This document shows positions 1 to 11,400 of a DNA stretch of 20,568 nucleotides, piece after piece; within the stretch, counting starts at the first letter, position 1; the number at the start of each line of letters is the position of its first letter. The position numbers and the translations under genes are program-made. The notes beneath the pieces are model-generated. The model was given only the letters and a program-made list of their open reading frames with translations. It was not told where the DNA came from and ran no database searches. The DNA comes from JACPSX01 sp035288405 [NCBI: bacterium] (lineage in GTDB: Bacteria; JACPSX01), in assembly GCA_035288405.1 (NCBI GenBank), contig DATEAK010000248.1, positions 1-20,568 of the forward strand, written 5' to 3'.

Positions 1-1172
1 CCTCGATGATCCGAGCGGCTGCGAAGAACTTCACGGATGTAGCCGTGGTGGTGGACCCGGAGGATTACCCGGCTCTTCTCCAGGAGCTACAGGATCAAGG
101 CGGAGTCTTATCCCAACAGCGGCGATTCGAAATGGCTTGCAAGGCCTTTGAACATACGGCCCGTTACGATTCCTGTATCGCTTCCTATTTCCAGAGTCAA
201 GTGGGAAAGGAACCTTATCCTTCTAGTGTCACGCTGGCTCTCGAGAAGGTTCAGGATCTCCGCTACGGAGAAAATCCTCACCAGTCGGCTGCTTTTTATC
301 GGGAGATGGTGGTTGCGGAGCCATGCCTGGCGAACGCCCGCCAGCGGCAAGGGAAGGAACTCTCGTACAACAACATCGTTGACCTGGATGCTGCTTTAGC
401 CCTGGTCAAGGAATTTAGCGATCCGACGGTGGCGATCATCAAACACACGAACCCCTGCGGAGTTGCCTGCGGCAGCTCTCTGGCGGAGGCGTATGCCGGC
501 GCTCTGGAGACGGACCCGGTGTCGGCCTTTGGCGGGATTATCGCCGTGAACCGGACACTGGATCGGGAGATTGCCGAGCACTTGAGCAAGACCTTTTACG
601 AAGCGATCATCGCACCGGGCTATGAGAAGGGAGCGTTGGAAGTTCTCAGCTCGAAGAAGGGCCTTCGCGTTTTGGAGGTTCCGCCTTGGGAAGACGGGAA
701 AGGCTGGAATCCCGCAGCGTGGGATATGAGGAAGGTTACCGGCGGCTATCTGCTTCAGCAGCGGGACTTGCTGGGATGGCTCGGCATGAAGCCCCAAGTC
801 GTCACCCGCCGGGAGCCGACCCCGCAAGAATGGCAAGGAATGGAATTCGTCTGGATCGTTTCCAAACATGTGAAGTCCAACGCCATCGTTTATGGAAATG
901 CGAACCGCTCCTTGGCCATCGGAGCAGGGCAGATGAGCCGGGTGGATTCTTGCAAGGTTGCCGCCCTGAAGGCGCGCGGCTCGCTGCAGGGTGCCGTGAT
1001 GGCTTCCGATGCGTTTTTTCCCTTTCGCGATGGAATTGATGAGGCGGCTTCCGTTGGAATTTCAGCTGTTGTGCAGCCCGGAGGTTCTATCCGGGATCAA
1101 GAAGTCATCGACGCGGCGAACGAGCACGGTATGGCCATGATCTTTACCGGGGTTCGGCACTTCAGGCACTGA
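1..1172 (+). CDS. purH: PurH, bifunctional AICAR formyltransferase / IMP cyclohydrolase, 5'-truncated by window edge
   Basis: PurH catalyses the last two steps of de novo IMP synthesis: formyl transfer to AICAR and ring closure. The frame is open from base 3 and the gene begins outside the window, so roughly the first quarter (most of the N-terminal MGS-like cyclohydrolase domain) is missing. The visible part opens with SMIRAAAKN, the end of that domain. Counting from the first Met (position 6), the AICAR transformylase domain follows with LRYGENPHQSAAF (about 85-97), GKELSYNNIVDLDAA (116-130), the catalytic Lys-His pair in KHTNPCG (K146-H147), DPVSAFGGI, and the C-terminal QPGGSIRDQEVIDAAN and FTGVRHFRH ending typical of the family. 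Stop TGA at 1170-1172 is only 10 bp before purD, consistent with one operon. Family assignment is very secure. Confidence 0.97.
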   Translation, partial: SMIRAAAKNFTDVAVVVDPEDYPALLQELQDQGGVLSQQRRFEMACKAFEHTARYDSCIASYFQSQVGKEPYPSSVTLALEKVQDLRYGENPHQSAAFYREMVVAEPCLANARQRQGKELSYNNIVDLDAALALVKEFSDPTVAIIKHTNPCGVACGSSLAEAYAGALETDPVSAFGGIIAVNRTLDREIAEHLSKTFYEAIIAPGYEKGALEVLSSKKGLRVLEVPPWEDGKGWNPAAWDMRKVTGGYLLQQRDLLGWLGMKPQVVTRREPTPQEWQGMEFVWIVSKHVKSNAIVYGNANRSLAIGAGQMSRVDSCKVAALKARGSLQGAVMASDAFFPFRDGIDEAASVGISAVVQPGGSIRDQEVIDAANEHGMAMIFTGVRHFRH

Positions 1173-1182
1173 GGGTTTAGAA

Positions 1183-2490
1183 ATGAGAATTCTCCTGATT
1201 GGCAGCGGAGGAAGAGAACACGCTTTGGCCTGGAAGTTGAGCCAAAGCCCCCAGGTGGACAAGATCTACTGCGTCCCGGGCAATGCCGGCACGGCGGAAG
1301 TGGCCGAGAACCTCCCCGTGGGGAGCGAGGAAATCGGCGTCTTGTGCAGCATCGCTCAGCAAGCTCAGGTCGATCTCACCGTGGTGGGGCCTGAACTTCC
1401 TCTGGTGGCGGGGATTGTGGATCTTTTTGAAGAGAAGAATCTGAAAATTTTCGGCCCCCGAAAGCGGGCTGCCGTGCTCGAGGGGAGCAAAGTCTTCGCC
1501 AAAGAGTTCATGAGGCGGCACGGAATTCCCACGGCGGATTTCCGGGTCTTTGGCGAGCCTGAAGCGGCCCGCAACTTTATTGAGAAGAAGGGAGCTCCGC
1601 TGGTGGTGAAAGCGGACGGCTTGGCGGGAGGAAAAGGAGTTTTTGTTTGCACTACGGTTGCCCAGGGATTGGAGGCCGTCGAAAGTCTGATGGAAAAGAA
1701 GCTTCTCGGTTCGGCGGGGGAGCAAATCATTGTGGAAGATTTTCTTCCTGGAGAGGAGGCGTCCTTTCTGGCTTTTTGTGACGGCCAGAGCGTGCTGCCA
1801 CTCCCCTCCTGCCAGGACCACAAGCCTCTTCTCGATGGGGACAGGGGACCCAACACAGGGGGAATGGGTGCGTACTCTCCGGCTCCTGTGGTGACTCCGG
1901 AGCTAAGCCGGACTGTGATCGATACGATCTTGGTCCCTACGGTGAGAGCCATGGAGAAAGAGGGGAATCCCTACCGTGGCGTCCTCTATGCGGGTCTCAT
2001 GATTCACGAGGGGAAGCCCTATGCGCTGGAGTTCAACGTGCGATTCGGTGATCCCGAAGCGCAGCCACTTCTGTGCCGCTTGGAAACAGATCTGGTCCCT
2101 ATCCTTGAAGCATGCTGTAGCGGATCCCTGAAGCAGGTTAAAACGGTTTGGAGGTCCGAAGCGGCCGTGTGCGTGGTGATGGCTTCCCGCGGATATCCAG
2201 ACCGATATGAGAAAGGCAAGGTCATCGATGGAATGCGGGAGGCGTCGTCCATTCCGGGGGTCACGATTTTTCACGCCGGAACGGCAAAGAAACAGGGAGC
2301 CCTGGTCACCAATGGAGGAAGGGTGCTGGGAGTCACAGGTTTGGGCCCTGATATTTCTTCAGCCATTGCCACCACCTATCGGGCTGTCGAGCAGATCTCC
2401 TGGGATGGGGTCTACTTCCGCCGGGACATCGGTGCGAAAGCCTTGAAGAGATCTTTCGGTACCGGTCAGCAGACGCCGGGGTCGAACTAA
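1183..2490 (+). CDS. purD: PurD, phosphoribosylamine-glycine ligase (GARS)
   Basis: PurD makes GAR from phosphoribosylamine, glycine and ATP, the second step of purine synthesis, in the cytosol. The 435-residue product has the normal family length. It starts MRILLIGSGGREHALAWKL (the N-terminal dinucleotide-like fold), continues with an ATP-grasp domain containing KADGLAGGKGVFV (about 147-159), GPNTGGMGAYSPAP (about 223-236) and EFNVRFGDPEAQPL (about 284-297), and ends with the usual small C-terminal domain. The ATG at 1183 follows a GAGGG Shine-Dalgarno at 1171-1175 with 7 nt spacing, and purH ends 10 bp upstream, so the two are probably co-transcribed. Its TAA (2488-2490) interlocks with the TAG of the convergent hydrolase gene (2489-2487), leaving no space for a terminator. 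Confidence 0.97.
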   Translation: MRILLIGSGGREHALAWKLSQSPQVDKIYCVPGNAGTAEVAENLPVGSEEIGVLCSIAQQAQVDLTVVGPELPLVAGIVDLFEEKNLKIFGPRKRAAVLEGSKVFAKEFMRRHGIPTADFRVFGEPEAARNFIEKKGAPLVVKADGLAGGKGVFVCTTVAQGLEAVESLMEKKLLGSAGEQIIVEDFLPGEEASFLAFCDGQSVLPLPSCQDHKPLLDGDRGPNTGGMGAYSPAPVVTPELSRTVIDTILVPTVRAMEKEGNPYRGVLYAGLMIHEGKPYALEFNVRFGDPEAQPLLCRLETDLVPILEACCSGSLKQVKTVWRSEAAVCVVMASRGYPDRYEKGKVIDGMREASSIPGVTIFHAGTAKKQGALVTNGGRVLGVTGLGPDISSAIATTYRAVEQISWDGVYFRRDIGAKALKRSFGTGQQTPGSN

Positions 2491-3278
2491 GGTCGCAAAG
2501 TAAGTAAGTCCTTGCCAGCCGCCACGGGACCTTGGAATGTCTTGCGAGCTTCCCGGCAGTACTCCTCCGCTCGATCCCCTGCACGTAAATGAACGAGGAC
2601 CAGCCGTTTGACGCCGCAGCGCTGGGCCATTTCTCCGGCTTGCCGGGCCGTGCTGTGGCTTTGTCTTTTCCTACCCCGGGGCATGCGAAGAAAGTTAGCT
2701 TCCATCACGAGCAGGTCTGCTCCTCGGGCAAAACGAGCCAGAGAATCGCAGGGAGCGGTGTCACTCGAATAGACGATTCGCTTCCCACTGAAAGAACTGG
2801 TGGCGCGCACCGCTACCGTCGGGGGACCATGGTCCACCGGACAGGACTCGACATGGAACCCCTTGCACCGAATGAGCGTGTGACGCCGACGAGCGGGGAT
2901 AAGGTGCAGATGCAAGGGAAATGGAAAGCGGGCTCGTTGGCCCTGGACCATCCTCATCATTGCCCGAATGAGGAGATCCGCTTCCGGTGCTGCCCACAGC
3001 TTCAAGGGAAGACGCCGGCCAAAGAGGTGGAGAGAGTGAATCAGAGAAGGGATACCGTAGCAGTGGTCGATGTGGCGATGGGTTAGAATCACGCCCCGAA
3101 CCCTCTGGGGATCGATGCCGGATTGCAGGAGTTTTCGGAACGGGCTTGCACTGCTATCGATTAAAACGGCGTCCCGGCGATCCCAGATTCCCAGCGAAGT
3201 GTTATCCCGGTCCACGCTGGGTAGCCCGGAGGAGGTCCCGAACAGAGTGATTCTCAATGAGTTATCCTGATTTTGCAT
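2487..3278 (-). CDS. Metallo-beta-lactamase-fold hydrolase, RNase Z-like
   Basis: A cytosolic MBL-fold metal-dependent hydrolase of about 263 residues. The opening ITLFGTSSGLPSVDRDNTS matches the start of RNase Z / arylsulfatase-like MBL proteins. Zinc ligands are visible: THRHIDH (H67, H69, D71, H72), a later His in PVDHGPP, Asp in SSDTAPCDS and a C-terminal His in LVHLRAG. The flexible exosite arm of full tRNase Z is not obvious, so substrate is uncertain: tRNA 3' processing is possible but a different phosphodiester or ester is equally so. I chose the ATG at 3278, preceded by AGGA and GGAGGAG motifs; the frame stays open to 3380 but that upstream ATG has no Shine-Dalgarno. A TATAAT hexamer on this strand at 3425-3420 may be its -10, with a poor -35. 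It overlaps the purD stop by 4 bp. Confidence 0.85.
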   Translation of the reverse strand: MQNQDNSLRITLFGTSSGLPSVDRDNTSLGIWDRRDAVLIDSSASPFRKLLQSGIDPQRVRGVILTHRHIDHCYGIPSLIHSLHLFGRRLPLKLWAAPEADLLIRAMMRMVQGQRARFPFPLHLHLIPARRRHTLIRCKGFHVESCPVDHGPPTVAVRATSSFSGKRIVYSSDTAPCDSLARFARGADLLVMEANFLRMPRGRKRQSHSTARQAGEMAQRCGVKRLVLVHLRAGDRAEEYCREARKTFQGPVAAGKDLLTLRP

Positions 3279-3488
3279 GATTTTTCCTGCTCTCTCCTCC
3301 TGGTGCTCAGGAAGGAGTTGGTTCTTTACCTGAAGGGCCAGGAAATCAGGGCTGTCCTCTTTTCCCAGCGCGCCTTTCATTTAGGAACACAAAGAAGAAA
3401 ATAAACGATTTCGGCCGGAATTATACAAAATATCCGGGTACTTGGCTTCTCTCTGAGAGAAAAAGGGGATCGCTATTCGAAATTACCA

Positions 3489-3517
3489 TTGATTTCTTCC
3501 CCCATGAGTCCTAAACT
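3489..3517 (+). promoter_or_regulatory. Sigma-70-type promoter of groESL
   Basis: A -35 hexamer TTGATT (3489-3494) and a -10 hexamer TAAACT (3512-3517) are separated by exactly 17 bp. The last two bases of the -10 coincide with the first bases of the CIRCE operator, so a repressor bound there would block RNA polymerase. Each hexamer matches consensus at four of six positions; the operator overlap is what makes this placement convincing. Confidence 0.6.
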
Positions 3518-3542
3518 AGCACTCGCTTCGGTTGAGTGCTGA
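3516..3542 (+). promoter_or_regulatory. CIRCE operator (HrcA binding site)
   Basis: CTAGCACTC (3516-3524), a 9 bp spacer, then GAGTGCTGA (3534-3542). The consensus CIRCE is TTAGCACTC-N9-GAGTGCTAA, so both arms match in eight of nine bases and the spacer length is exact. CIRCE is bound by the HrcA repressor, whose activity depends on GroEL, giving feedback on chaperonin supply. Its place 70 bp before groES and over the -10 box fits this role. The hrcA gene itself is not in the window. Confidence 0.93.
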
Positions 3543-3612
3543 TAATCACTTCGGTGGGATCAACTTCATCGGTCAATCAGCCAGTGAAGAAAAGTGAAGA
3601 AGGAGGAAACAC

Positions 3613-3900
3613 ATGAAGGTTCGTCCTATGCACGACAAGGTTTTGGTGAAGCGCCTTGAAGAGCAGGAAACCAAAAAAGGGGGGATTATTATTCCCGACA
3701 CGGCGAAAGAGAAGCCCCAGGAAGGGGAGGTCGTTGCTGTGGGGTCGGGGAAAATCCTCAAAGACGGGACCCGGAGAGACCTGGAAGTCAAGAAAGGGGA
3801 TCGCGTTTTGTTTGGTAAGTACTCTGGGACCGAGGTCAAGATTGACGGAGAAGAGTATCTGATTGTAAGCGAAGAGGACGTTTTGGGAATCATCGAGTAG
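3613..3900 (+). CDS. groES: GroES, 10 kDa co-chaperonin
   Basis: GroES forms the heptameric lid of the GroEL folding chamber. At 95 residues it has the standard length. It begins [19 protein letters not shown] and carries the GroEL-binding mobile loop with [18 protein letters not shown] (about residues 21-38), then [13 protein letters not shown] and the conserved [23 protein letters not shown]. The ATG at 3613 has a strong AGGAGG (3601-3606) 6 nt upstream. It is the first gene of a two-gene operon with groEL (28 bp gap), and the CIRCE operator upstream predicts heat-inducible, HrcA-repressed expression. Confidence 0.98.
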   Translation: MKVRPMHDKVLVKRLEEQETKKGGIIIPDTAKEKPQEGEVVAVGSGKILKDGTRRDLEVKKGDRVLFGKYSGTEVKIDGEEYLIVSEEDVLGIIE

Positions 3901-3928
3901 CTCGAACTTGTGACAAGAGAGGAACTAA

Positions 3929-5572
<1,644 letters not shown>

Positions 5573-5610
5573 GATAGAAAGCAGCCTCATCAAGACAGCG
5601 GGGCAACCTC

Positions 5611-5642
5611 AAAAAGCCCCTACCTCCGGGTAGGGGCTTTTT
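5611..5642 (+). terminator. Intrinsic terminator of groESL
   Basis: A perfect 13 bp inverted repeat, AAAAAGCCCCTAC (5611-5623) and GTAGGGGCTTTTT (5630-5642), with a 6 nt loop. The stem core is GC-rich and the right arm ends in a T run, the textbook form. The symmetric A run on the left lets it also work for minus-strand transcripts. Confidence 0.93.
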
Positions 5643-5874
5643 GAATGCCTATTTCTTAGTCATTCAAGAGCGGCGCTGTACATGGAATAATCAATCTCAA
5701 ACCTCGAACCCATCAACGATTCTCTGGTCAGAGCTCAAACTCTTTGGACATTATTTGGGCATTTTCTCCTGATAGCGTTCGGCGTATCGTAGTGAAAGGG
5801 ATTGACCCTTTCAAACCCATTGAATTTCAAGAGATGGTTTTAGCCCGAAATTGGGTCGGAAAGAGTTGCAGCCC

Positions 5875-5890
5875 TGGCACTGTTCCTGCA
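5875..5890 (+). promoter_or_regulatory. Candidate sigma-54 (RpoN) promoter for glnB-glnA
   Basis: TGGCAC-TGTTC-CTGCA matches the consensus TGGCAC-N5-TTGCA with one mismatch, and the -24 GG and -12 GC dinucleotides have the exact spacing the family requires. Sigma-54 promoters with NtrC enhancers commonly drive glnA or glnB operons in proteobacteria, so function and site agree. It lies 273 bp before the glnB start, longer than usual, and I could not see clear NtrC half-sites upstream. Confidence 0.55.
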
Positions 5891-6144
5891 CAAGAGGAAT
5901 GGGAGACCCTAGTCCCCGGGGGTGGGAAGAGATCGCGCAACCAAAAGGTAACTCCCATCGGCCTAGGGGTTTACAGCGTAAAAAACCTAATTTACTTTTT
6001 GGGAAGAGATATGTTAATGTCCAGTGCCATCGTGCTTTTTCATCTCTTTTTTGTTCCGGATACTGGATGACGGGAGGCGCAATGGAGTATTTCCCTTTCG
6101 CTTTTGGTGAGCGAGCAAGTGTCTTTCGGCGACAGCCAATTCCC

Positions 6145-6154
6145 AAGGAGGTGA
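6145..6154 (+). promoter_or_regulatory. Extended Shine-Dalgarno of glnB
   Basis: AAGGAGGTGA lies 9 nt before the glnB ATG. It is complementary over ten bases to the usual 3' end of 16S rRNA, an unusually full match that fixes the start codon and predicts strong translation. Confidence 0.8.
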
Positions 6155-6157
6155 TGA

Positions 6158-6502
<345 letters not shown>

Positions 6503-6613
6503 CCTTGCCCCCTGGTAGGCTCGTTCGGAAAAAACTGAGGTGGCGGATTCTGCCGGGTGAGCAGTGCGGCGTTTTCCGTGCCCACGCTGGATGAAGGAGG
6601 GAAGGGAGGTTTC

Positions 6614-8026
<1,413 letters not shown>

Positions 8027-8034
8027 GCCCTGTG

Positions 8035-8058
8035 GGGGCCGGCTGAAAGGCCGGCCCC
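8035..8058 (+). terminator. Candidate terminator or attenuator after glnA
   Basis: GGGGCCGGC (8035-8043) and GCCGGCCCC (8050-8058) form a perfect 9 bp GC-only stem with loop TGAAAG, starting 8 bp after the glnA stop. The following sequence TATTTCCCC has a weak U tract, so termination could be partial, letting some transcripts reach glnE. Confidence 0.6.
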
Positions 8059-8334
8059 TATTTCCCCACTGGGTTCGTTCCCTTTTCTGTTCTCTGATAC
8101 AGATTTCCCCTTCAAGTTCTTCTGCGTCCCCACCGGATCCAGTTTTTGTCCACGAACCATGCGACTCCTCCAGCCCGAAAAGTTTTCGGCTGCCTTCATC
8201 TCACTTGGCCTATGCAGTTTCCCATCTCTGGCTGCTCCCTTGTTTCTCAACGAGAAGTTGCTGCCCTTATCCGTTCCTCGGGGGAGCCCCAAGGGGCACC
8301 CCGGTCTCCTCACAGCCTGCGGGCTGGAAAGGTA

Positions 8335-8363
8335 TTGACAACCTCCTTCACGGATGGTCTTCT
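8335..8363 (+). promoter_or_regulatory. Weak candidate promoter for glnE
   Basis: A perfect -35 TTGACA (8335-8340) is followed after 17 bp by TCTTCT (8358-8363), which matches the -10 consensus at only three of six bases. It lies 46 bp before the glnE start, so glnE may have its own low-level transcription in addition to read-through from glnA. Confidence 0.35.
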
Positions 8364-8408
8364 TAAGCCGGCTGAGGGGGCAGTTCATGAAGGAGGTCCA
8401 AGAACCCG

Positions 8409-11400
8409 GTGAGTGGGCAGAACATCTGCGAGGAATTGACCGAACGGGTGGGGAAAGGCGAACCTTTCGGCGACCGGTCTCGGGATCTCCTGAGGGACCT
8501 GCGGTTTCTGGATCCCCCTGCTGCCTGGAAAAATCTAGGCCAAATTTGGGGACAGGCGAATTTCAGCCGGCTCTTCCCCGACTTTTTCCCTCGATTTTGC
8601 CAGACCTGCGCCCGTTCCTTCGATCCGGACCAGGCCCTCAATAATTTTGAGCGCTTCTCAAGCTGTATCTACGATAAGAATTATCTCTACACGATCTTGT
8701 CCCAACAGTTGCCCGTCCTTGAATCCCTGCTGGCTATCTTTTCGGGAAGTCAATTCTTAACTGATTTCCTTCTCAAGGACCCTTCTTACTTCGATCAAGT
8801 GATCCGCCAGGAAACCACGTTCCGCAGCCGGATGAAGGAGGAGCTGGAGAGAGATCTGAGCGCCTTCCTGGCTTCCACCCGGACTTCCCAGGATCTCATG
8901 AAAACAGTGCGCCGCTTTAAGAATAGAGAGATTCTCCGCATCGGTCTCAGGGATTTGATGCGCTACGGCGATCTGACGGAAACCATGGAGGACCTCTCGA
9001 ACCTGGCGGACGTGTGCGTCCAGGCGATCCTGGATTTCTGCCTGACGGAGCTGACCAGCCAGTACGGGCGCCCCATCGTCGAGGAAGAGGATTCGCAAAC
9101 TCCCTGTGAATTCACCGTCATCGGTCTCGGGAAGCTGGGAGGACGGGAACTCAACTTCAGTTCGGACATCGATTTGATCTACCTCTATTCCTCGGACAAA
9201 GGAGCCACGGCAGGCATCCCTGCGGCCCGGGGCGAACGGGTCAATGCCATCAGCAACCACGAGTTTTGTACCAAGCTGGCCCAGATGATCACGCGTTATT
9301 TGAATGAAATTACCCCCGAGGGCCAGCTCTTCCGCGTCGACTTGAACCTGCGCCCGGAAGGGCACAGCGGCGACATTGCCAACTCACTGCGCAGCATGGA
9401 AATCTACTATGAGTCCTGGGGACAGACCTGGGAACGGCAGGTCCTTATCAAAGCCCGCAGGGTCGCCGGTAGCGAAAATCTGTTCAGGCAGTTCCTCGCC
9501 ATGGTCAATCCGTTTAGCTTCCGCAAGCATTTGGACTTCGGAGCTCTGCACGAGATCCGGGAGATGAAAGAAAAAATCAACCGGGATCTGGCCGGCCGGG
9601 GAGCCGGCGAGGGCCACGTGAAGCTGGGTTACGGCGGGATCCGCGAAGTGGAATTCATCGTACAGGCCTTTCAACTGATCTACGGAGGTAGAGATCGCTG
9701 GCTGCAGCAGCGCAATACGCTGCGGGCCCTCCACCGCCTCTCCGAGAAGGGCTACATCACGTATCGGGACTACGCGGACTTGAGCAAGGCTTACGGTTCT
9801 CTGCGCGAGCTTGAGCATCGTATCCAGATCCAGCAGGGCCGCCAGACCCACGAGATTCCGCGCGCGATGCGGGAGCGGGCCGTTCTGGCCCGAAAGATGG
9901 GGATTGAAGGGGAGAGTCCGGAAATCTTAAGCGAAGAATTGCTTACCCTCTACCGTTTCCACACGGGCAACGTCCGGCGGGTCTACGACCAGCTTTTTTC
10001 AGTTCTCCCGGAAGGAGCTTCGGAGGAAGAGGACGATATCGCCCTTCTTCTGGAAGGCTCGGCCAGCAGCGGGGCACTCGAAACCCTTCGGGGGCGGGGG
10101 TTTCAGATGCCCGAGAGGGCTTTTCAGAACCTCCAGGGTCTTTATCAAGGTCCTCCCTTCTCTCACCCGTCTGCTGCCAACCGCGCGCAAATGCGCCGCG
10201 TGATTTCCCGTCTGCTGGCCTGTGGTCCCACACTGGCTGATCCTGACTTTGCCTTGAACCACTTGGAGAAGTTCGTCAATACTTCCGGCTTGAGGGAATC
10301 TCTTACGGCCATGCTGGCCGAACGGCCTCTACTGCTCGAACACCTGCTTTCCCTGTTTGCCAGCAGCGAGTTTTTGTCCTCAGCCCTCATGCAGAATCCC
10401 GAACTCGTGGATCTCGTACTCGAAGAGATCGACCAGGATCGCCCGGTTCGCAAGGAGGAATTGTCCTTGCAGCTTTCCCGGAATCTCCAAGATGCGTCCA
10501 CTTACGAGGACAAGCTGGAGTTCCTGCGTGTTTTTAAGAAGGCCGCGGAGTTAAGGATCGCCCTTCGAGATCTACAGGGGAAAGCCGACCTAACCGAGGT
10601 GATAGAATCGCTGTCGGATCTGGGGGACGTCCTTCTGGAGTCGGCGATCGGGATTGCCTCAGAAGAATTAGAGGCCCGATATGGTCTGCCCGAGTTGTCC
10701 TCGGGTTTGGGGAGATGCCGGTTCGCGGTGATTGCCTTGGGGAAGTATGGGGGGCGGGAACTCAGCTTTGGCTCCGACTTGGACGTGGTTTTCGTTTATG
10801 AGGGGGAAGGGGAAAGTGAAATCTCGATGCCGGTCCCGCCTGGCGGATTGAAACGGGAGGACTCCATTGGCAACCAGCTTTTCTTCACAAAGCTGGGGGA
10901 AAAGATCGTGCAAGCCTTGAGCGGTGTGACACGGATGGGGCATGTGTACCGGTTGGACTTGAGGCTTCGACCCGAAGGAGAGAAGGGGCCGCTGGTGGTT
11001 TCTCTGGAAACTCTGGAGGAGTATCACCGCTGCCGTGCCGCCTTGTGGGAAGGGCAGTCCTGGCTGAAGGCAAGGCCGGCCGCTGGGGATCCGGACTTCG
11101 GGGAAATCGTCGTTTCCAGGATCCAAGAGGCCTGGATCGCCAAGCCCCTGGCTCCGCAGGCTGCTGAAGACTTGAAGGAGATGCGCCAGCGCATGGAGGT
11201 GGAGAGGGTCCATTCGGATGGGAGCGGCCGGCACATCAAGCTCGGCCCCGGTGGGATTGTCGACATCGAGTTCATCACCCAGTACCTTCAGTTGAAACAT
11301 GGCGGACAAGACCCCGATCTGCGCACTCCCTCCACACTGGAATCCCTGCGCAGGCTTGCCCGGGGGGGCTACCTGGGCCCGGATGAGTGTTGCCAATTGC

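Larger units (their letters stand above)
3279..3612. other. Divergent intergenic region, hydrolase gene / groES
   Basis: This 334 bp gap separates the minus-strand MBL hydrolase from groES. It holds, left to right, the Shine-Dalgarno of the hydrolase, a perfect TATAAT on the minus strand (3425-3420) without a good -35 partner, a 7-bp-arm palindrome TTCTCTC-T-GAGAGAA (3447-3461), the groESL promoter (3489-3517), the CIRCE operator (3516-3542), and the groES Shine-Dalgarno AGGAGG (3601-3606). I see no gene in it. Confidence 0.7.
8027..8408. other. glnA-glnE intergenic region
   Basis: This 382 bp gap begins with the hairpin at 8035-8058. It also contains a 15 bp palindrome CCGAAAA-G-TTTTCGG (8175-8189), a small CAGCC/GGCTG hairpin (8313-8326), a TTGACA hexamer (8335-8340) and the glnE Shine-Dalgarno AAGGAGGT (8390-8397). 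No open frame in it looks like a gene. Confidence 0.6.

Noticed and set aside
5744-6070. 108-codon plus-strand frame between groEL and glnB, and an overlapping 108-codon frame at 5851-6177
   Set aside because: No Shine-Dalgarno, no family motif, the two frames overlap in different phases, and the second runs into glnB. The sequence lies over the sigma-54 candidate.
6541-6554. TGGCGGATTCTGCC in the glnB-glnA gap as a second sigma-54 promoter
   Set aside because: The GG and GC dinucleotides are two bases too close together for sigma-54, and this spacing is strict.
8354-8644. 96-codon frame starting upstream of glnE, with an ATG at 8387 before the AAGGAGGT
   Set aside because: It is out of frame with GlnE and overlaps its first 80 codons; the GTG at 8409 has the Shine-Dalgarno and leads into the true frame.
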